Below, one piece after another: positions 1 through 5,400 of a stretch of DNA of 5,400 nt. The stretch's first letter is position 1; every line of letters begins with the position of its first letter. The notes beneath the pieces are model-generated. The model had not been told where the DNA came from, did not search any database, and saw only the letters and a list, made by a program, of their open reading frames with translations. Origin of the DNA: an uncultured Holosporaceae bacterium. GTDB taxonomy: Bacteria; Pseudomonadota; Alphaproteobacteria; CAISOG01. Both the position numbers and the translations under genes were made by a program. Where the stretch lies: NCBI GenBank assembly GCA_903887035.1, contig CAISOG010000060.1, positions 1 to 5,400 on the forward strand, in the 5' to 3' direction.

Positions 1-4
1 GCGC

Positions 5-34
5 TTGGCAACCCCCCCAACACAGCGATATAAC
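5..34 (+). promoter_or_regulatory. Possible sigma70-type promoter for the dehydratase gene
   Basis: A TTGGCA box at 5-10 and a TATAAC box at 29-34 are separated by 18 bp, each one mismatch from the sigma70 consensus. Transcription would start near 41, leaving a 5' leader of under 20 nt before the ATG at 58. No good ribosome-binding site is visible in that leader. The same bases are also open in another frame that ends in a TAATG stop/start overlap with the gene, so an upstream gene in the same operon is an alternative reading. This is a pattern match only. Confidence 0.3.
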
Positions 35-57
35 AAGTTCCCATCAGAAATTTTGTA

Positions 58-1053
58 ATGCCGTCACCTGCCCCCCTTCCCTTTGCTAGCCCTGCTTCCA
101 ACTTGGCGCCCAATTTTGCCGAGATTCAGGCAGCTATGACCTGCCTGCGCCGCTTTGGCGTGCCCATCACCGCGCTGCTGCAACGGGCAGATTTGGCCAC
201 CCTAATTGGCGGGCAAGTCTGGCTAAAGGCCGAACATCGACAGGTAACGGGCAGTTTTAAGCTGCGCGGCGCCCTGAATTTTTTGCGTCAATTAAACGGG
301 GTGCAGCGGCAAGCGGGCGTTGTGACCTATTCCTCTGGCAATTTTGGCATTGCGGTTGCCTTTGCGGGTTGGAGCCTGGGGATTCCGATTACCGTCGTGG
401 TGCCGGCCGATGCCCCGCCCAGCAAGCTGCACAAAATCAAGCTGATGGGGGCAAGCATCGTGCTGGCCGACCGCACCAGCGACAACCGTGCCCAGCTGGC
501 GCGCGCGTTGGCGCAGGAAAAAGGCGCCGTGCTGTTGCCCTTTGCGGATCAGCCGCAGGTTATCGCGGGCGCGGGCACCATCGGGCTTGAGATTTGGCAA
601 CAGTTGCAGGCTGATGGCGACGACCATCCAACCCCCGATGTTCTGTTGGTTCCCTGTGGCGGCGGCGGGTTGACCGCGGGGTGCGCCATCGCGATGAAAC
701 AGCTGTCGCCGCAGACCCAGGTGGTGGCGGTTGAGCCAGAGGGGTTGGACGACATGAAACGATCCCTAGCCGCTGGTCAAATCATCGCCAATGATCCCAA
801 TGCTCGCAGCATTTGTGATGCCCTGCTGACCCGTCAACCGCAACCCCTGACATTTAGAATTCTGCAAGATCATGGGGTTAGCGCGATAACCGTGGCGGAT
901 GCGGCCGTGCGGGATGCCATGGCCTGGTGTGCCGAAAAGCTGCAACAGGTGGTGGAGCCTGGCGGCGCAATCGCCCTGGCCGCCCTGCTCAGCAACCCTG
1001 AACATTTCCATGGCCAACGCGTCGCCATCCTGCTGACCGGCGCGAATGGCTAA
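58..1053 (+). CDS. Threonine/serine dehydratase or serine racemase-like PLP enzyme
   Basis: This is a 331-residue cytoplasmic enzyme of the fold-type II PLP family, close to the usual length of about 320. Members deaminate L-threonine or L-serine to 2-oxo acids, or racemise serine. The PLP-binding lysine is K68 in GSFKLRGA. SSGNFG (92-97) matches the SSGNHG segment, with Phe replacing His; its second Ser, S93, aligns with the re-face catalytic serine of serine racemase. The tetraglycine phosphate-binding loop is G201-G204. E226 and D232 in the VEPEGLDD segment match the divalent-cation ligands of serine racemase, and E300 in VEPGGA is also conserved. The protein stops right after LTGANG, in place of the usual SGGN block, so it has almost no tail and no ACT regulatory domain as in long biosynthetic IlvA. 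About 19 N-terminal residues rich in Pro and Ala precede the family-like region, so a later start is possible. ATG 58 is the farthest upstream ATG after an in-frame TAA at 31-33. Family assignment is firm; substrate is not determined. Confidence 0.9.
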   Translation: MPSPAPLPFASPASNLAPNFAEIQAAMTCLRRFGVPITALLQRADLATLIGGQVWLKAEHRQVTGSFKLRGALNFLRQLNGVQRQAGVVTYSSGNFGIAVAFAGWSLGIPITVVVPADAPPSKLHKIKLMGASIVLADRTSDNRAQLARALAQEKGAVLLPFADQPQVIAGAGTIGLEIWQQLQADGDDHPTPDVLLVPCGGGGLTAGCAIAMKQLSPQTQVVAVEPEGLDDMKRSLAAGQIIANDPNARSICDALLTRQPQPLTFRILQDHGVSAITVADAAVRDAMAWCAEKLQQVVEPGGAIALAALLSNPEHFHGQRVAILLTGANG

Positions 1054-1096
1054 AAACAGCTGAAAACAAGTTAGTAGTGGCTAAATGGGAAATGCT

Positions 1097-2926
1097 CTAA
1101 CGCACCCGCATCGGCGGCATGACCGCCTGCGGCGTATCCTGCAACATGGCGTTCAACCAACCGCCCAGACCATGAGCTTGCAGGCTAATGGCCGACATTG
1201 CCCGCGCCAATTCCACCTTAGCCTGCGGCCTGCCACCCGCCAGCCATTGCAGCAACAGTTGCAACGGGTCATGCGGCGCGGGATACATCCGCACATCAAC
1301 CGCCTCATCCAGATTTAGGCCAGCCAGCTGACGGGCGCTATCAATCGCCTCCAACAGGCCGCCATGGCCATCGATTAGCTGTTTTTCCAAGGCCTGTTGC
1401 CCGCTCCACACCCGTCCACGCGCCACCGCGTCCAGCTGAGCGGTATCCAGGTGGCGGGCTTTGGCCACTCGGCTAGCAAAATCCTCATACGAACGATCCA
1501 AGGATTTTTCAAACAATTGACGATCGGCTGGACTAAAGGGGGTTGAGGCGCTGGCCAACAGGGCGTTGGGCGCGGTTTTCACCTGTTCCACCGTGACCCC
1601 CAGCTTATTCAGCAGGCCTGCAATCACGAATTTACCGCCAAAAACCCCAATGGATCCGGTAATGGTGGCGGGGCTGGCCAAAATCTTGCTGGCTGGCAGT
1701 GCCAGGTAATACCCGCCTGAGGCCGCGTAGTTGCCCATCGACACCACCACCGGCTTACCCTTTTGCTTGGCCTGATCCACGGCGTGCCAGACCGTGTCGG
1801 AGGCGACAATATCCCCGCCGGGGCTGTCAACCCTTATCACGATCGCCTTGACCGCCTTATTCTCACTGGCATAGCCAATCAACTGCTCCAAGCGGTCGGC
1901 GCCGACCACAGCATCCTCTTGCCCAGGGATGCCATCCTTACCCGCGCTACGCAACAACATGCCTTCGGCGGGAATCACCGCAATCACCGGCGCATCCTTA
2001 GCCACCGGCATCCGCACCCCATAGTCGTCCAGCCCTACGATTGGCCATTTGACCGCCCCCTCATTGGCGTGGCTAGACTCGGCGGGCTGATAGGATTCGG
2101 CATCCTCATCGGTTACTTCGGTTGATTCAGCCTGCGCCACCACATCGCTGCGATAGCCGATATTGTCCACCAGCTTAAGGGCAAGCGCCTGATCAGCGGC
2201 AAAGGGCGCCTGGCTCATGGCTTGTTGCAGATCCTCAACCTCCAACCCGCGATCGTCGGCAATCCCCTGCAACAGCTGCTGGTTCAGATCCCCCAACAGA
2301 TTTTGCAGCTCGGCACGCTGGGTGGAGCCCATGGCACTATCGGTAAAGCTATCGGGGGCGGATTTGTACTCATAGCGCTTGCCAAATTGCGGCTCAACCC
2401 CCAGCTTGTCGAACAAGCCCTTGGCAAAAGGCACCTCAGCGCCCAATCCGGTCAGGCCAATATAGCCGGTTGGCTGCACCCACAGCTGGTCAAAGGCGCT
2501 GGCCAGGTAATACAGGGTGTTGCCACCCTCCAACCCACCATAGCTGTCGGCAAAGGCATAGCTGAATTTGCCATTGGCGGCGAATTTTTTGATAACCGAC
2601 CGCAACTCCTGCGCCTGGGCAAAGCCCAAATGGGTCTGGCTGAGATCGGCGACCACCCCCACCACCTGCGGATCTTCCGCCGCATCGGATAGCGCCAGCA
2701 AATAATCGGCAAAGGTTGGTTGCACCCCTTCCATCAAAATTGCCAGCGGATCATTGGTCACCGACTCTTGAAAATGATCGGGCAGCTCGATTTGCAACAC
2801 GAATTTGGGCGGCAATTTGGGGTGGGCGTGGTTCAGGCGATAGGTCAAAAACGCCCCCGCGATGATGGCCGCCAAGACGGTTAGGGCACCAATGCCCGTC
2901 AAAAATCGCAACAAATATTTACGCAT
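1097..2926 (-). CDS. sppA: Signal peptide peptidase SppA, 67K type (protease IV)
   Basis: This 609-residue membrane-anchored serine protease degrades signal peptides left in the inner membrane after secretion. Its length fits the two-domain 67K class (E. coli SppA is 618 residues). Residues 1-31 form a basic start followed by one hydrophobic segment, a signal anchor placing the catalytic part on the periplasmic side. The N-terminal S49 domain (about 42-262) carries the general-base lysine K188 in YEYKSAP. The C-terminal S49 domain (about 312-520) carries DSPGG (367-371), the nucleophile S403 in AASGG, and TGSIG (423-427). The Lys-Ser dyad is therefore intact. An acidic, Ser/Glu-rich linker (about 267-290) joins the domains. 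I chose the ATG at 2926, which starts MRKYLLRF. A GTG at 2956 would add ten Gly/Asn-rich residues before the anchor and lies deeper inside aroC. The ATG overlaps the aroC stop by 8 bp (ATGCGTAA), with a weak GGGA 8 nt upstream, which suggests translational coupling. The gene ends in TAG. Confidence 0.93.
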   Translation of the reverse strand: MRKYLLRFLTGIGALTVLAAIIAGAFLTYRLNHAHPKLPPKFVLQIELPDHFQESVTNDPLAILMEGVQPTFADYLLALSDAAEDPQVVGVVADLSQTHLGFAQAQELRSVIKKFAANGKFSYAFADSYGGLEGGNTLYYLASAFDQLWVQPTGYIGLTGLGAEVPFAKGLFDKLGVEPQFGKRYEYKSAPDSFTDSAMGSTQRAELQNLLGDLNQQLLQGIADDRGLEVEDLQQAMSQAPFAADQALALKLVDNIGYRSDVVAQAESTEVTDEDAESYQPAESSHANEGAVKWPIVGLDDYGVRMPVAKDAPVIAVIPAEGMLLRSAGKDGIPGQEDAVVGADRLEQLIGYASENKAVKAIVIRVDSPGGDIVASDTVWHAVDQAKQKGKPVVVSMGNYAASGGYYLALPASKILASPATITGSIGVFGGKFVIAGLLNKLGVTVEQVKTAPNALLASASTPFSPADRQLFEKSLDRSYEDFASRVAKARHLDTAQLDAVARGRVWSGQQALEKQLIDGHGGLLEAIDSARQLAGLNLDEAVDVRMYPAPHDPLQLLLQWLAGGRPQAKVELARAMSAISLQAHGLGGWLNAMLQDTPQAVMPPMRVR

Positions 2927-4016
2927 CGTTCTGTTCCCGTTCCCCGCATTGCCCACGGTTTCTTAGATAATGATCGGCCAACACACAGGCCACCATGGCT
3001 TCGCCAACGGGCACTGCCCGAATCCCGACGCAGGGATCATGCCGCCCCTCAGTCTTCAGCGCAACATTTTCGCCCGCCTGATTAACACTTTGGCGGCTTT
3101 GTTGGATAGAGCTGGTCGGCTTGACCGCGAAGCGTACCACCACATCTTGGCCCGTCGAAATGCCGCCCAACACCCCGCCCGCATGGTTCGACAGGAAATG
3201 CACGGTTTTGCCATCAGGCGCCATTACCATTTCATCGGCATTTTCCTCGCCCCGCAGCGCGGCGGCGGCAAAGCCATTGCCAATCTCCACCCCCTTAACC
3301 GCGTTGATGCCCATCAGCGCCTTGGCCAGATCAGCATCCAGCTTGTCATAAACTGGCTCCCCCAGCGCAGCTGGCACCCCACTGGCCACCACCTCAATCA
3401 CCGCCCCGACGGAGCTGCCCTGTGCCCGCACCTGATCCAGATAGGCTGCCCAATCGGCCACCACCGCTGGATCGGGGCTGTTAAAGGGATTTTGGCCAAC
3501 CGCATCCCAATCCCAACGGTTGCGATCAACCTGCAACCCGCCCAGCTGTACCAGGGCGCCGCGAATCTGCACCCCATCGCCCAGAATTTTGCGGGCAATC
3601 GCCCCCGCCGCCACCCGCATCGCGGTTTCCCGCGCACTGCTGCGCCCACCACCACGATAGTCGCGGATGCCATATTTTTTAAAATAGCTGTAGTCGGCAT
3701 GGCCAGGGCGAAACGCCTGAGCAATATCGCCATAGTCGTGGCTGCGTTGATCCACATTCTCAATCAACAGGCTAATCGGTGTGCCGGTAGTCTGCCCCGC
3801 GAACACCCCCGACAGGATCTTCACCTGATCGGGCTCCTGCCGTTGGGTGGTATAGGCCGATTGGCCAGGCCGCCGCCGATCCAACCACTGCTGAATATCC
3901 GCCTCATTCAGCGGGATACGGGGTGGCACCCCATCGACCACCACGCCGATAGCAGGCCCGTGGCTTTCGCCCCAGGTGGTAAAAGTAAAGCTGTGGCCGA
4001 AACAATTGCCAGCCAT
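2919..4016 (-). CDS. aroC: Chorismate synthase
   Basis: The enzyme converts 5-enolpyruvylshikimate-3-phosphate to chorismate, the last common step of the shikimate pathway, using reduced FMN; it is cytoplasmic and normally tetrameric. At 365 residues the length is typical. All three family signatures are present: WGESHGPAIG near 15-24, GGGRSSARET at 122-131, and RHDPCVGIRAVPVGEAM at 325-341. The two invariant histidines are H19 in GESHG and H106 in RPGHAD. The ATG at 4016 gives MAGNCFG, matching the usual MSxNxFG start; only a weak purine stretch (GGGATAGG) precedes it. The gene lies 47 bp downstream of fabI, and a terminator-like hairpin spans that junction. Its TAA stop is overlapped by the sppA start. 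No flavin reductase domain is fused, as expected for a bacterial monofunctional enzyme. The assignment is secure. Confidence 0.97.
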   Translation of the reverse strand: MAGNCFGHSFTFTTWGESHGPAIGVVVDGVPPRIPLNEADIQQWLDRRRPGQSAYTTQRQEPDQVKILSGVFAGQTTGTPISLLIENVDQRSHDYGDIAQAFRPGHADYSYFKKYGIRDYRGGGRSSARETAMRVAAGAIARKILGDGVQIRGALVQLGGLQVDRNRWDWDAVGQNPFNSPDPAVVADWAAYLDQVRAQGSSVGAVIEVVASGVPAALGEPVYDKLDADLAKALMGINAVKGVEIGNGFAAAALRGEENADEMVMAPDGKTVHFLSNHAGGVLGGISTGQDVVVRFAVKPTSSIQQSRQSVNQAGENVALKTEGRHDPCVGIRAVPVGEAMVACVLADHYLRNRGQCGEREQNDA

Positions 4017-4043
4017 ATTACGCGCCTATCCCATAACCGGCAC

Positions 4044-4082
4044 AAAAACACCGTCCAGGCTGGCTAACCCGCACTGGACAGC
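4044..4082 (-). terminator. Hairpin plus T5 at the fabI-aroC junction, possible attenuator
   Basis: On the minus strand GCTGTCCAG (4082-4074) pairs with CTGGACGGT (4058-4050), giving nine pairs of which two are G-U. The 15-nt loop can fold further: GC/GC, a G-A mismatch, GG/CC, then a four-base TTAG loop. After one G comes TTTTT (4048-4044). This has the shape of an intrinsic terminator with a short, interrupted U tract. The fabI stop codon TAG sits in the apical loop, so a ribosome finishing fabI would mask the hairpin. Because aroC follows on the same strand, partial termination or attenuation is more likely than a full stop. It could also stabilise the fabI mRNA 3' end. Function is inferred from shape only. 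Confidence 0.45.
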
Positions 4083-4957
4083 TTAGCCATTTGGGGTGAT
4101 GCCGCCTCGCCACCATCAACCAGGGCGATATCGGGCGCATCAATCGCCTTCATCCCGACAACGTGATAACCGCAATCGACGTGATGCACCTCCCCCGTTA
4201 CCGCGCTGGAAAGCTCACTGAGCAGATAGGCACCTGCCCGCCCAACTTCATCCAACGTGACGTTGCGTTTGAGGGGGGAGTTGTATTGGTTCCATTTCAG
4301 GATATAGCGGAAATCGCCAATGCCCGACGCCGCCAGCGTCTTAATTGGCCCAGCCGACAGGGCGTTGACCCGAATGTTGTCACCGCCCAGATCCACCGCT
4401 AGGTAGCGCACGCTGGCCTCCAACGCGGCCTTGGCCACGCCCATCACATTATAATGTGGCATCACCCGCTCCGCCCCGTAGTAGGTCAGGGTCAGCAGGC
4501 TGCCGCCCTCATGCATCAACGGCGCGGCCTGGCGGCAGACCGAGGTGAAGGAGAAGCAGGAAATGTCGAGGGTGTTCAGGAAATTGCTGCGGCTGGTATC
4601 GACATACCGCCCCTTCAGCTCTTCCTTATCGGAATAGGCAATCGCATGCACCACGAAGTCCAGCTTTGGCCAGCGTTTGCCCAGGTCGCGGAACAATTTT
4701 TCCACGCTGGCTTCATCGGTCACGTCGCAATCGAACAGGCAATCCTCCGCCACGCCCAAATTCTCGGCCAGCGGCTTAACCCGTTTCGCAAACACCTCAC
4801 CCTGATAGGTCAGCGCCAGCTCCGCCCCATAAGATTTGGCGGCCTGCGCAATCGCCCAGGCAATCGAACGGTCATTGGCCACGCCCATAATCAGGCCACG
4901 TTTGCCGGCCAACAGGGCAGAAAGGTTGGTGGCGGGGGCGTTAGAATCGTTGGTCAT
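4064..4957 (-). CDS. fabI: Enoyl-[acyl-carrier-protein] reductase (NADH), FabI
   Basis: FabI reduces trans-2-enoyl-ACP to acyl-ACP with NAD(P)H, the last step of each fatty-acid elongation cycle, as a cytoplasmic tetramer of the SDR fold. The divergent SDR nucleotide-binding loop is GVANDRSIAW (25-34). The FabI catalytic pattern is present: Y159 and Y169 with K176, in TYYGAERVMPHYNVMGVAKA, correspond to E. coli Y146, Y156 and K163. M172 and F216 match E. coli M159 and F203 of the inhibitor pocket, while A106 replaces E. coli G93. At 297 residues it is longer than E. coli FabI (262): about 12 extra residues at the N terminus and about 23 at the C terminus. The KWNQYN segment and GYHVVGMKAID tail resemble alphaproteobacterial FabI from memory. 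The ATG at 4957 has no clear Shine-Dalgarno sequence, and an in-frame TAA lies just upstream. It is the first gene of the probable fabI-aroC-sppA unit and ends in TAG. Confidence 0.96.
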   Translation of the reverse strand: MTNDSNAPATNLSALLAGKRGLIMGVANDRSIAWAIAQAAKSYGAELALTYQGEVFAKRVKPLAENLGVAEDCLFDCDVTDEASVEKLFRDLGKRWPKLDFVVHAIAYSDKEELKGRYVDTSRSNFLNTLDISCFSFTSVCRQAAPLMHEGGSLLTLTYYGAERVMPHYNVMGVAKAALEASVRYLAVDLGGDNIRVNALSAGPIKTLAASGIGDFRYILKWNQYNSPLKRNVTLDEVGRAGAYLLSELSSAVTGEVHHVDCGYHVVGMKAIDAPDIALVDGGEAASPQMAKLSSAG

Positions 4958-4987
4958 GCGAGGTTTTTCTGATCGACTGTCTTAATA

Positions 4988-5022
4988 AATGGGACATAGT
5001 TAATGGGACATAGTTAACGGGA
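4988..5022. repeat. Tandem 14-bp direct repeat in the fabI leader
   Basis: The unit AATGGGACATAGTT occurs twice with no gap (4988-5001 and 5002-5015), followed by a partial third copy AACGGGA (5016-5022). It is more AT-rich than its surroundings and begins 30 bp upstream of the fabI ATG, where a promoter or operator would lie. Tandem sites on about the same face of the helix (14-bp period) could bind a regulator, but a neutral short duplication is equally possible. I see no convincing sigma70 promoter around it; the best -10 match is TATTAA on the minus strand, without a good -35 partner. Confidence 0.7.
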
Positions 5023-5094
5023 AGAGGGTTGGGGACTGCTTAAAGGCGCGGCGGCACCCACGCCTAAAACTGGCCACTCACCCCAAAACCGTTA

Positions 5095-5171
5095 TGGTGC
5101 ACCCGTAGGGATTTGAACCCCAAACCTTCTGATCCGTAGTCAGATGCTCTATCCAATTGAGCTACGGGTGC
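5095..5171 (-). tRNA. tRNA-Arg (anticodon ACG)
   Basis: The minus strand folds into a complete cloverleaf of 77 nt including an encoded CCA. The acceptor stem is GCACCCG (5171-5165) paired perfectly with CGGGTGC (5105-5099), followed by discriminator A and CCA (5097-5095). The D arm contains AGCTCAATTGGATAGAGC. The anticodon stem TCTGA/TCAGA encloses the loop CTACGGA, giving anticodon ACG. The T arm is TGGGG, TTCAAAT, CCCTA. A34 is normally deaminated to inosine by TadA, so this tRNA would read CGU, CGC and CGA. It lies 137 bp upstream of fabI on the same strand. Confidence 0.97.
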
Positions 5172-5187
5172 TTACCAGCGGATGCAT

Positions 5188-5216
5188 ACCATAACCGCTT
5201 CGTTACCCAAGGGCAA
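5188..5216 (-). promoter_or_regulatory. Candidate promoter of tRNA-Arg
   Basis: On the minus strand TTGCCC (5216-5211) and TATGGT (5193-5188) are 17 bp apart, each matching the sigma70 consensus at four of six positions. The -10 box ends 16 bp before the mature tRNA 5' end, a usual distance. No other sigma70-like pair with this spacing stands out here. This is a pattern match supported by position. Confidence 0.4.
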
Positions 5217-5322
5217 GCAACTTTGGTTGGGTGTGGCCAGCCAATCCCCCCAGCCTCTTTAGTGCCAAGACTTCCGCCTGGATAATGGCCGCGGGTAAAG
5301 GCTTCAACTTAAACAGGTCGAT

Positions 5323-5400
5323 TCATCGTATCGGATCGGTGCCCGCCGCCAGGATGTCCAGATACGCCCCATAGGCAAAGATACGATGGCGAGATTGGCC
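5323..5400 (-). CDS. 3' end of an unidentified gene running off the right edge
   Basis: The minus strand is open from the window edge for 25 codons to a TGA at 5325-5323, reading GQSRHRIFAYGAYLDILAAG then TDPIR. The codons (CTG, GAC, ATC, GCG, GGC, ACC, CCG) are those favoured by the neighbouring genes, which is the main support for coding. I do not recognise the family. After the TGA the same frame stays open for 39 more codons, again with coding-like choice, to a TAA at 5205-5203. The gene may therefore be prematurely stopped, read through, or simply followed by chance open sequence. The fragment is too short to be certain that it is a gene. Confidence 0.35.
   Translation of the reverse strand, partial: GQSRHRIFAYGAYLDILAAGTDPIR

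Noticed and set aside
1..44. Divergent minus-strand gene start (ATG at 44-42, MGTCYIAVLGGLPS)
   Set aside because: Only 14 codons are inside the window, with no ribosome-binding site and no recognisable N-terminal motif.
1113..1127. GGCGG-CATGA-CCGCC hairpin near the sppA 3' end as a bidirectional terminator
   Set aside because: Short stem inside the sppA coding region with no T run on either side.
2222..2692. Plus-strand open frame (156 codons) opposite sppA
   Set aside because: Antisense shadow of the N-terminal S49 domain of sppA, with no family motif and no start context.
2970..4067. Long plus-strand open frame (365 codons) opposite aroC
   Set aside because: It is fully antisense to a secure aroC, and its translation is rich in His, Pro and Arg with no recognisable domain. 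Such frames arise because minus-strand genes here rarely use codons whose reverse complement is a stop.
4454..4972. Plus-strand open frame (172 codons) opposite fabI
   Set aside because: Antisense shadow of fabI with His/Gln/Arg-rich translation and no domain.
4983..5020. TTAA motifs upstream of fabI as a CtrA-type site (TTAA-N7-TTAA)
   Set aside because: The TTAA copies on the minus strand are separated by 10 and 14 bases, not 7; the spacing follows from the 14-bp repeat.
5041..5065. Hairpin AGGCG/CGCCT downstream of the tRNA as an intrinsic terminator
   Set aside because: It has only five pairs, a 12-nt loop and just three T residues after it, too weak to call.
5095..5171. tRNA-Arg as an integration site for a mobile element
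   Set aside because: No integrase gene and no repeated tRNA 3' segment is visible elsewhere in the window.
5223..5244. TTGGTTGG/CCAGCCAA inverted repeat as a terminator
   Set aside because: Eight pairs with a wobble on the plus strand and a mismatch on the minus strand, followed by C residues or mixed sequence rather than a T tract.

Overview
The window looks like ordinary chromosomal DNA from a moderately GC-rich proteobacterium, most likely an alphaproteobacterium. That placement is inferred from remembered family features: the FabI segment around GDFRYILKWNQYN, its GYHVVGMKAID C-terminal region, and the overall look of AroC. The lineage below class cannot be fixed from this stretch. No mobile element, phage gene, CRISPR array or toxin-antitoxin pair is visible.

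Layout from left to right: (1) A plus-strand gene for a fold-type II PLP enzyme of the threonine/serine dehydratase - serine racemase group (58-1053), with a possible sigma70-like promoter just upstream. (2) A convergent gap of only 43 bp with no recognisable terminator. (3) A minus-strand cluster, transcribed right to left: fabI (enoyl-ACP reductase, 4957-4064), a 47-bp gap holding a terminator-like hairpin, aroC (chorismate synthase, 4016-2919), and sppA (67K-type signal peptide peptidase, 2926-1097), whose start overlaps the aroC stop by 8 bp. (4) A fabI leader with a 14-bp tandem repeat. (5) A minus-strand tRNA-Arg(ACG) with encoded CCA and a plausible promoter. (6) At the right edge, a coding-like minus-strand segment that ends at a TGA but stays open and coding-like for 39 more codons in the same frame.

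The minus-strand genes are unrelated housekeeping functions: the last step of fatty-acid elongation, the last shared step to aromatic amino acids, and inner-membrane clearance of signal peptides. They probably share transcription. The fabI-aroC hairpin may reduce expression of the distal genes, and the aroC-sppA overlap suggests translational coupling.

No clearly new biological system is evident. The points most worth checking are the hairpin with the fabI stop codon in its apical loop, the tandem repeat before fabI, and the in-frame TGA at the right edge. The TGA is notable because none of the four complete genes ends in TGA.
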